Assembly: GCF_964340395.1 (NCBI RefSeq)
Contig: NC_135554.1
Coordinates: forward strand, 25,073,092 to 25,137,091
Source of the DNA: Glandiceps talaboti
Lineage: Eukaryota; Hemichordata; Enteropneusta; Spengelidae
DNA length: 64,000 nucleotides
Reading direction: 5' to 3'
The position numbers and the translations under genes are program-made. Position 1 is the stretch's first letter. Each line of letters begins with the position of its first letter. Positions 12,001 to 22,109 of the stretch are shown here, in pieces. The notes under the pieces were generated by a model. It was not told where the DNA came from, did no database searches, and saw only the letters and a list, made by a program, of their open reading frames with translations.

Positions 12001-15000
12001 CATACAATATATTGCAGCCTTTATAAGTGCATAGGATTAAAGCATTCACATCACAACCTCTATCCTACCAGGTCCCTAATTATACAGCTGGGTGGACTGA
12101 GGCACAGTTGTGGTTCAATCTTGCCCAAGGACTTTAGCCACTCAGAAACAAATGGCAGCGATGGGGTTCAAACCTGCAACCTGCAGATTCCAAGCTGGCT
12201 ACTCTAACCATTTGCCCATCATGACTCCATTTAGATCAAGATGCTACAATTTTTATGAAAATTTATAAAAAGTATAAGATAATAATAATATAACTTTATT
12301 GTCATAAATTGCATGAAAAATAGCTTTTTATGTCCACTCATAAAAAGAGAGAGAGAGGTGAATAAAATTGAAAACTAAGGATTGGAATAAAAATGCCAAT
12401 TGAATAAAACATGGAAAGAAAATGCAAGTAAAATGTAAAAGCGAGAGATAAAATTAATGTAACACATCAAATGATTTGAAATACACATGACATGAGAAAT
12501 ATACAAATGCAGAAATAAATAAACAGTAGATGAATAATGCTAAAGGGTCTACATATAGTCCAAAACTCTTGATCACACTGTCATGTTTCTAGTGATGTGA
12601 AATTAGTGAAAACTGTTTTCATGACAATGATTGTTTTTTTTTCATGACAGTTTTACATCCAGAGTGACAGAACTGATCACTGTACTTGATGATTTGAATA
12701 GAGGACATTATGAACGTACCATGGTAACCACATCTAACATGGGAAACAGAGGTATATTCTTTACCATAGAGACAATTATGGTTATGAGTTTTGTGGTTTG
12801 AACTTGAACTTGAAAAGTATCAATCTGTGATTAGTGTGAATAATTGGGTACAAGAAATGACGTGATTTGGATGAAAGTTACGTTGTCACTAGATTCCAAA
12901 AAAAGTAACTTTATCTCTACTAACTGTTAAGTGAATTTTTAACCAACCAAAAATTGGTATAAAAATAGCAAATAATTCATTTAAGCTACTGTGGCTTTAA
13001 GAAACTGGTTAGTTAAAGGAGAATACCACTCCAGGAAATAAAGGTATATTCATAAAATTTGGTTTCAGAAAACTCATTTCATGTATATCACATAATTTTT
13101 ACTTGGTTGCCAAAGGGCTTACATCCTTCATATAATAGTCATGTATATTCAATGTGCGCCCAATGAATAATCATGTCTGCTGAGACCCACAATGCAATGG
13201 TGTTCTACTGAAAGAACAACAGAAGTCAAAAAGAGCAACCAGTCAAAATATATATTTGTGAAATCATGAAATTACTCGCCAGAACCCAAAGTGTATGAAA
13301 ATATCTTTATTTTCTGGACTGGTGTTCCCCTTTAATGAAGAAACTTAGTTTCCTCGCCATACATTGTACGTTTTGTGTTGGTCATCTCACATATAATAAT
13401 GTGTAGGTTGGAGTTTAGTTGTTGGTACTGATGAGACTGCAAGAGAACAGAAAGTATAAATTTATCACATATATTTGAGAGACCTATGTCTGAAAGTTGT
13501 GTGGTCAAACAAATTCATAACATGACTTACAGACAATTAGATGTAACATTAATGTGAAAGGTCACTTCTGAGAGCTTCCAAAAGTAGACAACAAACTTTG
13601 TTTTCCTGTCAACTGATATTTGAATTGTTTCAGATTCAGATAGTGAAGATGACAGACAGCCATTGGTTCCTGGCAGTGGTCAAGTTATATTTAAGGACAG
13701 ACTCATCAAGTAAGTAACACATATGGATCACATAATAGGACACTTGCAAACCTGCCATGTTGAATGTTGCATCATGGGAAATGGGATAATAAATGCTAAT
13801 CAATTAGTATTGTAAACAATATTGTTACATTGTTTGTAACCACAGATAATCAATTCATAGTCACCCTGACCTTTATGGGAGGTTTATTTTATTGGTAGCT
13901 CCAGATTAGGTATTACGATAACCAAAGATAATCCCACAGTCCATTGTATCTGAGCATGCTCAGTCTGGATTGCAAGTGCCCTATTGGCTTTTACTGTGTT
14001 AGATAATCAGCAACTTTAAAGGGGAACAAACTTAGTTTATACATTTTTGGGTGAGATTTATGCTGTGTATTTAAAAGTCACTCGTAGTATTCTACTTGCA
14101 GAAGCAAACATAGCTATCACTTGCAAATGACTGAAACCCGGTATTATGATATATTAAACATAAAAGATCCGATGATGCAATTTTTTGATACCTATCAAAA
14201 ACTGTCGAGGACTTCATACTAGGCAGTCAACTATTCTCGCAATGCCAGATGACAATTGGAATATCATAGAATACATGCATCAACATTAATATTATACTAG
14301 AATAGTTTAAACAATTTTTATGTTAGTATTTACAGTTGAGTGAAAGTTTTCTAAACTTAGCTTGTGCCACTTTAAAATCAACACATGTGAAATGCAACAA
14401 TATCATGTCGTTTAATTACTACATAGGAAAGTATCTTGTTATAACTTTTAGTGCATGAGGAGTGGACTTTGTCAGATTGATAGCTTGACAAAATTGAGAT
14501 TACTTCATATTTTAAATCGGTGCTGTATATTGGTTTCTTAGTACGATTGTTTCATAATATGCCATAGTCTGGCTTAACCACCTTCAAAAGCTGCTTCTGA
14601 ACAGCACTCCTAGTGGCCAAAGTAAATAATCTTTTGTTTTTCAGTAACCAGGATATGATGCAATTCACACTAATGTATTCTTCTATGACCCAAAAGGTAC
14701 TCCTGAACAGCACTCCTAGTGGCTAAAGTAAATAATCTTTTGTCTTTCAGTAACCAGGATATGATGCATTTCACACTAATGTATTCTTCTATGACTCAAA
14801 AGGTACTCCTGAACAGCACTCCTAGTGGCCAAAGTAAATAATCTTTTGTTTTTCAGTAACCAGGATATGATGCATTCCACACTAATGTATTCTTCTATGA
14901 CCCAAAAGGTACTCCTGACCAGCACTCCTAGTGGCCAAACTAAATAATCTTTTGTTTTTCAGTAACCAGAATATTGTGTACTTCACACTAATGTATTCAA

Positions 15001-15545
15001 ACTGTCTTTCCAATAACCAGAATATGGCATATCAAGCTGAACCCCAGGCCTTCTTGATACTAATGATTTTACCTGTCATTTACACATTTTAGATTTGAAC
15101 ATGTCCCTCTGGTGACACCAAATGGAGATGTGTTGATCAAAGACATGAACTTTGAAGTGGAGTCTGGTAAGAATGTCCTGGTTTGTGGACCCAATGGATG
15201 CGGGAAGAGTTCTCTGTTCAGGATACTAGGAGAGGTGAGTAATTTTGCTGGCTACCATTTTTTTTTGTATTATACCTTGCACAAGCCAAGTTGATCAAAG
15301 ATATGGAATATATACTCTGGTCGTTCTACGTCACAACAACACACGTCTATGTGACAACATTGCATGTCTACATCACTGGTTCTGCTGTGTTTGAAATATG
15401 TCAAAACATTCAAAATTACCTTTACTTTCCCCAATTTTTCTTTGATACTACTAGTGCTTATATAATCATGTTATTCTCCAATCTTTTTCTTCATTCAGCC
15501 AGAAAATACTTGTGACCTAAGTGTTGTCACTATGATCGACAGATA

Positions 15546-15578
<33 letters not shown>

Positions 15579-18037
15579 GTCTCTGTGTGTTTATTGAAGT
15601 GTTACGTAGTATTATTTTTTTCATGCATGTGTACTAATTTTTACATTTTGTTCATTTTCAATTAACAGCTGTGGCCATTATTTGGTGGCAAAATGACCAA
15701 ACCAGAAAAAGCCAAACTGTTCTACATACCACAGGTAATGTGATTGCATCAGTGTGTTTAAAAGTCAAGTCAGACTTATTTCTGCCTTTAGTACACTTAT
15801 ATTGATTACTGCTGTCAACTTAAATATGATTTTGGGTGATAAAATAGGACTTAAATTAGGTAACTTACTCAGCTTTAAAACGTTGTTAAGAAGCTCAACT
15901 GCACGTGATCTGGAGAATATGGTGGAATATTTGGTGTTATTTAAGGCTATCACTTTTGAAAACATTCGTCTTTGGAAGTTTATTGTGCCCCTAATACTTT
16001 TTATTGAATATTTTCACATTTATAGTTTTTTATATTTATATTTGTAAGGAACTCAAAGTGGTGTTTATATTAGCTAATATGCTATCAAGTGTTTATCAAT
16101 AATTTGTCTTGTGTTTTTAGAGACCCTACATGACATTAGGAACATTCCGCGATCAAGTCATCTATCCAGATACCAAGGATGACATGACCAGGAAGGGAAT
16201 CAGTGATGCCAATCTGCAGGAATACCTGGAAAAAGTAAGAATTCTCATAATCTATCATCAGATTCTACTGAGATGGGAAAAACAAGATATACCGAAATAT
16301 TAAGTTGTGTCATGTGTTAGTACATGTAGGTAATCATGATCATAAGATATTACTACTCAAGAGTCAGAAAGTTAATTGAGAATAATCCCATATGCCTTGA
16401 GGACAGATCTCCAAATTTTGCCAAATAGAAGCTCCCTTCTTGACCTTTTGAAGTAATAATAAACAAATTGGGATCCACCATCTTCTTTTCAAGCAAGTTG
16501 ACAATCTTTTAATTTCCCATGGTAGATGGTGGCCATATTGGATTTGGTGGCCATATTGGATTCTAAAATGGTTTAATTTTGATAACATTTTGACCTCGAT
16601 TTCAAGCACAAGTTTGTGAAAATTATTTTCTTTATTAAAACGTTGGGGAAATCTTTTATAAAGAAATGAATTTTCAGAAACCTGTTATACCAGGTGTTTG
16701 AATTGTTTAAAAAGGATAAAAATAAGGGGATGGGTTTATAAATGAGTTGAGTTGGGGTTATACACAATGAGTACGGCAATGTCCAACAAAATGGATGATT
16801 GTGTTATCTGTCACTGACTGAACTCTTTTGATTGACAGGTTCAATTAACATATTTACTAGAGAGAGAAGGAGGCTGGGACATTGTCCAAGATTGGATGGA
16901 TGTACTCAGTGGAGGAGAGAAACAACGGATAGCTGTAAGTAGCTTGATTACAGTATTATGATAGTTCTATAAAAAAAAGCAAATGCAACATTCACTCGTA
17001 ATAAATTTAGTACTTAAAAGTGTTTTATTTGTGATATTGCTGAATGAGACTTTGCTGGTCAGCCCTATTATTTCAGCCCTATTATTTGATGTTTGCAGGC
17101 CTGTGTCTATACATCCGTTTTATGCTCTTGTATAGAGAATTATAGTTAATTGTATGTGTATGTGATAGTATACAGGATTACTCCTTCTCATAACAATCAC
17201 ATCCTACCAGATACCTATTTATACAACTAGGTAAACCTTCACATAGCAATCACAGCCTACCAGGTACCCATTTTTAAAGCTGGGCAGTCCTTCACATAAT
17301 AACAATCACATCCTAGGATGTACCCATTACAATAGGACACACCTGAGCCACCTGTATGCTTTAGTTGTTGTCTCAGGGCACAAGCTGATTAGTAACATGT
17401 ATTTTGTGTTTTGTTGATATTTCAGATGGCCCGTGTGTTTTATCACAAACCCCAGTTTGCTATTCTGGATGAGTGTACAAGTGCTGTTAGTGTGGATGTT
17501 GAAGGTTTCATGTACAACTATTGCAAAGAACAAGGCATTACACTTTTTACTGTATCACATAGACGGTCACTATGGAAACACCATGAGGTAAGTCTTCCGT
17601 TTATTGTTATTTCACTACTGGGCCTCAGTGACTCCAGAATAGACTATGGACTGACTTGGAAAGCCTTGTATCTTCAGCGTAGTGATGGTGAATATCCAAC
17701 ATAGCCATGTCATGTCGTCTCAGCTCTACCCTAAACATAGGAATCATTTGTACAATTGTGGTGCATGTCTTTGTGTCCATGTCTCACGTAAAGAAAATTG
17801 CAGGGAACAATTCCCAACACGAGAGAGAATATGAATCAATCAATCAAATTTCCGTTGTGCCGATCTCCAGGGCAATGTTGTACTCAGTAGCGCTGAATGT
17901 CCTAAAGCATCGCTTAGGCTTTGGTTAATATTTATGTATATTTGTTTATATTTTCACAGTACTACCTACATATGGATGGACGTGGTGATTACGAATATAA
18001 AGAAATCACAGATGATACTATCGAGTTTGGATCATAA
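1339..18037 (+). CDS. ABCD3: ABCD3 / PMP70 peroxisomal half ABC transporter, 19 exons
   Basis: Coding exons: 1339-1451, 3650-3736, 4245-4296, 5291-5449, 6464-6490, 7293-7363, 7922-8045, 8823-8932, 9876-10105, 10593-10690, 11666-11757, 12651-12751, 13634-13709, 15093-15234, 15669-15734, 16121-16234, 16839-16934, 17426-17587, 17960-18037. They total 1998 nt and stay in one frame, giving 665 residues (human protein about 659). All borders are GT-AG. The N-terminal half is the membrane domain, with the ABCD motif EEIAFY at residues 279-284. The nucleotide-binding domain has Walker A GPNGCGKS (479-486), the Q-loop glutamine (516), signature LSGGEKQR (577-584), Walker B FAILDE (597-602) and the H-loop histidine (631), so the ATPase looks intact. 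Family knowledge: ABCD3 dimers sit in the peroxisomal membrane and import branched-chain, dicarboxylic and bile-acid-type acyl-CoAs for beta-oxidation. The start MAVFSK matches the vertebrate N-terminus. A paralogue such as ABCD1, ABCD2 or ABCD4 fits less well. Confidence 0.97.
2097..2131. repeat. (TA)n microsatellite
   Basis: A run of alternating T and A in ABCD3 intron 1. Confidence 0.9.
2378..2490. repeat. Fragment of a dispersed repeat (3 copies in window)
   Basis: The segment shares an ordered series of short blocks with 46045-46150 (a GTTCTG-like block, then GCGATCAT, then TGTGCAAGGAAC). It matches 22270-22390 more weakly. It looks like one end of a longer repeat whose fuller copies lie at 22110-22440 and 45835-46200. 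Confidence 0.5.
2584..3193. mobile_element. Foldback-type DNA element with tandem repeats in its arms
   Basis: A 610-bp element in ABCD3 intron 1. The left arm starts GGTATCCAGTC and carries several tandem copies of a 16-17 bp unit containing AAAACGTCCCCGGGTC. The right arm carries the same unit inverted, as GGGGACGTTTTGACCC, and ends GACTGGTAA. A 10-bp direct repeat, GCGCCCTCAC, flanks it at 2574-2583 and 3194-3203 and reads as a target-site duplication. Iterated subrepeats inside long inverted arms are typical of foldback elements, such as the sea urchin TU type. A 10-bp duplication also fits a Mutator-like superfamily. No transposase ORF is present, so it is non-autonomous. Confidence 0.8.
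4455..4802. repeat. 23-bp minisatellite, about 15 copies, in ABCD3 intron 3
   Basis: Fifteen near-identical copies of a 23-bp unit containing GGCCCAAAGCTGTACAATGTT. Units differ by single substitutions, for example CGGCCC to CAGCCC or AGGCCC. Because 23 is not a multiple of 3 and the unit lacks stops, several overlapping frames on both strands stay open. These ORFs are by-products of the repeat. Confidence 0.97.
5580..5725. repeat. Compound (CA)n / (TATATG) microsatellite
   Basis: CA runs interrupted by ATATATACATATATATG blocks in ABCD3 intron 4. Confidence 0.9.
5791..5942. repeat. Inverted-repeat hairpin element in ABCD3 intron 4
   Basis: Left arm (about 5791-5847) and right arm (about 5888-5942) are imperfect reverse complements, sharing ATAAGGATGTT and ACTCGGAGTTTCAC. 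A loop of about 40 bases separates them and CA microsatellites lie on both sides. It resembles a small foldback MITE, with no clear target-site duplication. Confidence 0.7.
5993..6061. repeat. (CA)n microsatellite
   Basis: About 34 uninterrupted CA units, directly followed by a SINE tail fragment. Confidence 0.95.
6085..6172 (-). repeat. Truncated SINE 3' segment
   Basis: The stretch with (AAT)n, a TATAACACTTTC-like block and CTGTGCTCAAAGCGCTTTAC matches the 3' end of the SINE at 11866-12226. The tRNA-derived head is missing, so this is a 5'-truncated copy in reverse orientation. Confidence 0.6.
6710..6837. repeat. Second inverted-repeat hairpin, ABCD3 intron 5
   Basis: TAAGATACACA at the left pairs with TGTGTATCTTA at the right. 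The arms continue imperfectly through a block with ATCATCAGA opposite TCTGATGAT. Its size and layout are close to 5791-5942. Confidence 0.6.
9120..9300. repeat. (TG)n-rich microsatellite with CATG interruptions
   Basis: Alternating TG with CATG, TCTG and CGTG variants in ABCD3 intron 8. The Cys/Val ORFs here are artefacts. Confidence 0.9.
10295..10445. repeat. Tandem array of a SINE internal module, ABCD3 intron 9
   Basis: Three units of about 50-53 bases, each with TCCTACCAGGTACCCAT followed by ACAGCTGTGTAA or a close variant. The same module occurs once inside the SINE at about 12050-12095. Confidence 0.65.
11057..11116. repeat. Short tandem duplication
   Basis: Two copies of a roughly 31-base unit, ATTAAAGGGG(C/T)AACT followed by GAGGGGAC, in ABCD3 intron 10. 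Confidence 0.7.
11866..12226 (-). mobile_element. tRNA-derived SINE, full-length-looking, ABCD3 intron 11
   Basis: Read on the minus strand, the head begins GATGGGCAAATGGTTAGAGT, which resembles an A box. It continues to GGTTTGAACCCC (B box, 12164-12175), and the 5' GATGGG can pair with the following CCCATC as a degenerate acceptor stem. A central segment with CCCAGCTGTATAATTAGGG comes next. The tail holds GTAAAGCGCTTTGAGCACAG and ends in a short AAT-rich repeat. The family name is not recognised. A second, truncated copy lies at 6085-6172. Confidence 0.75.
13013..13335. mobile_element. TTAA-flanked MITE (piggyBac-like ends), ABCD3 intron 12
   Basis: The termini are inverted: AAAGGAGAATACCACTCCAG at the left, and at the right the complement of AAAGGGGAACACCAGTCCAG. 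TTAA lies at both outer edges. Total length is 323 bases and there is no coding capacity. TTAA duplication is typical of piggyBac-mobilised elements. Confidence 0.75.
13741..13838 (-). repeat. Second copy of the window-edge dispersed repeat
   Basis: The reverse complement matches 3-101 with a few substitutions and a short indel. It begins 32 bases after the exon 13 donor of ABCD3, in intron 13. No terminal repeats or target-site duplication are clear. Confidence 0.75.
14016..14375. mobile_element. Second TTAA MITE family, ABCD3 intron 13
   Basis: The left end TTAAAGGGGAACAAACTTAG and the right end, which reads TTAAAGTGGCACAAGCTAAG on the other strand, form imperfect terminal inverted repeats. 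The span is about 360 bases. Relatives lie near 20601 and at 56341-56543. Confidence 0.65.
14599..15000 (+). repeat. Four 106-bp tandem units with acceptor/donor-like signals, ABCD3 intron 13
   Basis: Units start at 14599, 14705, 14811 and 14917, an exact period of 106. The fourth is truncated and a decayed piece follows. Each full unit has a pyrimidine tract ending TTTTCAG, a 52-53 base open segment starting TAACCAGGATATGATG, and then AAAAGGTACTCC, a weak donor-like site. The array ends about 90 bases before the real exon 14 acceptor. The units look like duplicated cryptic exons or splice decoys. Confidence 0.85.
15265..15540 (+). repeat. Dispersed foldback-type repeat, copy 1, next to ABCD3 exon 14
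   Basis: Shares with 24615-24890 an ordered set of blocks: ATGGAATATATACTCTGG, TCACTGGTTCTGCTG, TTTTTCTTTGATA, and CATTCAGCCAGAAAATACT. It begins about 30 bases after the exon 14 donor. The ORFs that run from exon 14 into it are read-through artefacts. Confidence 0.75.
15543..15590. repeat. (TCTG)n microsatellite
   Basis: Tetranucleotide run in ABCD3 intron 14. Confidence 0.9.
16476..16700 (+). repeat. Dispersed repeat with GGCCATATTGGATTC core, copy 1
   Basis: Shares GACAATCTTTT, GGCCATATTGGATTCTAAAA and a following TTTTGATAACA block with 40600-40870 and 53455-53710, all in the same orientation. GGTGGCCATATTGGAT is tandemly doubled here. Element class unknown. Confidence 0.6.
17185..17335. 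repeat. Second tandem array of the SINE internal module, ABCD3 intron 17
   Basis: Three units of about 53-56 bases with CAATCACATCCTACCAG, TACCCATTT and AGCTGGG blocks, matching 10295-10445 and the SINE centre near 12050. Confidence 0.6.
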
Positions 18038-18283
18038 ATAATCATGCAACACCTCCATTGAAAAACCTAGTGGACACTTGTTCATGAGCCAATTAAAAGA
18101 GCAAAGTTGATTTACTTATAAATAATATGACCATTCAGAAGTATGTTTCTAAAAATTAGATGAATTGTTACATAAGAATTTACTGAACTAATGCATATGA
18201 TGTACCATAAAAATAGGAGGGACACAATTTAAGCAATATGTAATGAACTTTCTGTACAGGTGTTGTGAAGAGGGCCTTGTCCA

Positions 18284-18289
18284 AATAAA
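18284..18289 (+). terminator. ABCD3: Candidate ABCD3 polyadenylation signal
   Basis: AATAAA lies 247 bases after the stop codon. Further AATAAA hexamers occur near 20227, 20642 and 20668, so a longer 3' UTR is possible. Confidence 0.45.
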
Positions 18290-18365
18290 AATCCATCCCC
18301 TCTACAAACTAGATTTTATGTAACCATTTTGTACAATGCAATATCTATGTAGAATAGTTGCTTGG

Positions 18366-18905
18366 TTAGACAGACAGCTAGACACATAGACAGATACACA
18401 GACAAGCAGACAGACAGACAGTCAGCCAGGCAGATACATAGGGAGATACACATACAAGCAGGCAGACAGACAGACAGCTAGACACACAGACAGATACACA
18501 GACAAGCAAACAGCCAGCTAGACAGACAGACAGACACATACATACATAGACAGATACACAGGCAAGCAGATAGACAGCCAGCTAGACAGACAGACAGACA
18601 GACAGACAGACATAGACAGATACACAGGCAAGCAGATAGACAGCCAGCTAGAAAGACAGACAGACACATACATAGACAGATACACAGGCAAGCAGATAGA
18701 CAGCCAGCTAGATAGACAGACAGACAGACAGACACAGACATAGACAGATACACAGGCAAACAGATAGACAGCCAGCTAGACAGACAGACAGACACATACA
18801 TAGACAGATACACAGGCAAGCAGATAGACAGCCAGCTAGACAGACAGACAGACACATACATAGACAGATACACAGACAAGCAGACAGACAGCAAGCCAGC
18901 CAGCC

Positions 18906-18950
<45 letters not shown>

Positions 18951-18955
18951 GGTGC
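18366..18955. repeat. Higher-order (CAGA)n array downstream of ABCD3
   Basis: CAGA repeats are organised into larger units of roughly 60-120 bases built from GATACACAGGCAAGCAGATA and CAGCCAGCTAGA blocks. The array ends in a purer (CAGA)n run. The 161-residue ORF on the minus strand is a by-product. Confidence 0.95.
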
Positions 18956-20600
18956 TCTAACATGAGCCGCTACTTCGTTTTACACTGATTGTGTGTAGCC
19001 AAGGATGGGCTCCAATTAGCACAAGTACACACATTTGGTCTTACAAAAGACATAATCAAGTGATAATATTTACATATACTGATGCTTTGTGCATTCATTT
19101 TAAAGTTTTGATATAAAACTTGAAGCTTGGATGTGCTGAACGTTACTCTGATATTTTGAACTGATTGTTTAATTTTCTATAACCACATTTCTAGAATGCT
19201 AGAATGGAAGAAGTTCTTGAATCTGAAACATTTCTAGATATCTAGAAGTACATTTTGAGATAGTACTGAAAGAATTCTACCGTTAAAGTCATAAAATCTG
19301 AAACAAAACATTGTCTTGTTCAACAAAAATCTTACCAAAGTACTCCATTTTGTCATCTGGCTCAACAAAAATCTTACTAACAGTACGTCTGGTTCAACAA
19401 AAATCTTTTAAGTTACCAACAGAGATATTTGTCCAGGAAGACGATAAAATGTAGCAATGTTAATAAGATTTTTGTTCAGAGTAGGATTAAACTTAGGTGT
19501 GAAAACAGTGTGTGACTGAATTATAGAAAAAGTTAGTCCAGCACAAGGAAATGATTCTATTTAATTCTTACAACTCCACTGATAAGATTATACTAATGTG
19601 AGAGCTTAGGATTGAGATTTGGGCCTTTAATTTTTTTAGCATGTATTGTGTGTTTTTACCGGACTGAAGTTGGAATAAGGCCACGGTTGCAGAATGTCAC
19701 TTTATTACTACGGAAATCAAGCTTTAGGTAAACCTATACTAAGATAGACACAAACTAAAACTATATTATATTGTGGCAACATTTCCATATAAGCTATCAA
19801 TGGACATTGAGGTAATTACACTCACAGAAGGTTGGCATCTCTAATAGCAAGTTTTCCTCATGTGACTGCACAATAAACCTCATTCAGTGTTGACACTGTC
19901 TTGAATTCAGGGTGGGTATATCTACATAACTGAGGCAATGCCTTCACTCTCTTTTGTGTAATGTAGTAAATGCGACAAAATAGTTTTAGCTTGTGTCTAG
20001 CTTACTTTGTCGATAGTTTGATTTCCATAGTAGTACAAAAATAATAATTGTCTGTGATAAAGTGAAAACTAAGAAACAAACCCTACATCATTATGGTCAT
20101 CAGTTTTTTATTTGTTTTTATCAGTTATATATATTTTACTGTAAGATATTTGTGACGTTGTGTGGATCTGCTGTAATTTTATAGCTGTTGAATTATTTCT
20201 CACTATAGTGTCTCCTTTTCAAAAAATAAAAATATTTTAGTTTCCAAAATTTGCATCCTCCTTAAATTGACAACTGCGGACATACAGGTTTTTGAAATTC
20301 AAATATTGACATATATATTTTGTGATTTTCTGTGTTCACACTAATGGTGAGATTGATGTATTTTTTTTTTAAATTGTTGATGTCAATATAGTTGTGTGTT
20401 CCTGGTGTGCATAATGAGAAGAAATCCTTAAAAAAAAAGAAAGATCAAAATTGAATATTAGTAATAATTATCATTTCAACAAAAGATATGTTCTTTGAAT
20501 AATTGTGTTTTGAATGTAACAATGGACACTGTTCAACCTATTTTTATTCCTAGTTTCTTTTATTTTAGGGATATTAATCCCAAAATAATTGATGTATACA

Positions 20601-20720
20601 TTAAAGTGGCATGAGTTAAATTTATAAACTTTTTTCTTGGAATAAAAAATACTTGCATAAAACCTTGAATAAACTATCCTGGTATGACAGTACTCTTAAA
20701 GCTACCCTAGCAGTAAGTGG
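20601..20720. repeat. Fragment of the 14016-14375 MITE family
   Basis: TTAAAGTGGCATGAGTTAAA followed by TTATAAACTTTTT matches the inverted right end of the 14016-14375 element with a few changes. The far end is not identifiable. Confidence 0.45.
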
Positions 20721-21412
20721 ACTGTATTATTTTTTTCGATCAGACAACCAACATGACCTTGAAATTGTGATTACACATTGGTGCTGATTTTTGGGTGCTG
20801 ACTCATTGATTGTTTGATTTATTGTTACAGTATGTATCTTGTACAGCACAACTACGTTTATCTACGGGTGATTCACTACTGTTCAAGGTGTACAACCATC
20901 ACTAGTGTATAGCCATTCTATTTAACAAAACTGTTCAGAAAACATTCCAGTCACCAATCACAGCTGGAGTAACTTTAATGTCAATGCATGTCCTCCAAGG
21001 AATGCATTTGAGCTCGAGCTCGAGCACGGCAAGCAGCACGTCACGCATCGAGGCGTCAGCTGTCGCGAGCGAACTAAGCGTCAATTTTGCATGCACCATG
21101 ATCATGTTCCATTAAACCATTACAGACAAAATCTATCCATATAGTTTCTTTCCTTTATTCTTTTTTTGGAGTCTTCCATATTTATATAAACTTTTTCTGC
21201 GATTATTAAAAATGTTTCATTTTTTAAAAGACCGGAAAGTGTACAAATTTACTACAAATACATACCCAAAATAACAACTATGTGTAGACATGTATAATGA
21301 GTTTATTAAAATAAACTACAAATAAAGAAGTAAGTATGCAAATGTGACTCATAGCTAACTTGGGCCTTTAATTATTACATAATACATGGATATCATTATC
21401 ATTTTTGGGTTT

Positions 21413-21442
21413 CACCAGAATTGTTGCCTCATGCCCCTGGTC
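21413..21442 (+). repeat. 30-bp direct repeat, left copy
   Basis: CACCAGAATTGTTGCCTCAT plus the next ten bases recurs at 21834-21863 with two mismatches. The starts are 421 bases apart. Confidence 0.8.
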
Positions 21443-21833
21443 CGACCCTTCCTTTTTTAGCAATTGAGCAAATTGAGCAAATGTCGAGCTCGTGCATATG
21501 GAATTTTCAAAATCTTTTATGGACGGTTGCAAAGATTCGAATCATTCGAGCTCGCGATCGCGAGCGCGCGACAAGACATAATTTATATGACCGTTGGGGG
21601 CGCTACACAATCGGTACACTCCACACACGTTAGACTAGACATGCATTACGCATGTTACGTCCCAGTCCGCCGTATTCTATTTGTATTTCAGCGCGTTTCA
21701 AGTTACTGTATGTATTTTTCTGTGTATTTTAATTAGATATTAATTATTGATTCAAGATATTAAATGAAGTAATTATAAACTTGACGGAACTTTTTGATAT
21801 TGTCTTTATTCATGTTATTCAATTGTTGATAGA

Positions 21834-21863
21834 CACCAGAATTGTTGCCTCATGCCCTTGGTC
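21834..21863 (+). repeat. 30-bp direct repeat, right copy
   Basis: Partner of 21413-21442. The intervening sequence includes a CpG-dense patch and shows no terminal inverted repeats, so this may be a decayed tandem duplication. Confidence 0.8.
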
Positions 21864-22109
21864 TGGGCGTCTGATAAGACGGTGTTTGGTTTGAGAGAGA
21901 CGTATGGGCATTCTTTGTTTTCATTTTAGTGGCGAAGTAGGTCCGGTCCATCATTAAAAAGCCTGAAAATGGAATATTTCGTACTCATTGTTTAATGAAT
22001 TCAGACAAGTAAGCTCTCAATATTTCACAATGTCTAAATCAAAATAATGGGAAATACCCTGGTTTGGGGAAGGTAAATATTATGACAGAACCCATGACAT
22101 GTAAGTGCA

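Noticed and set aside
15112-15515. ORFs running from ABCD3 exon 14 into the intron and beyond
   Set aside because: The exon ends at a clear GTGAGT donor; the extension lies in a dispersed repeat and exon 15 continues the protein in frame.
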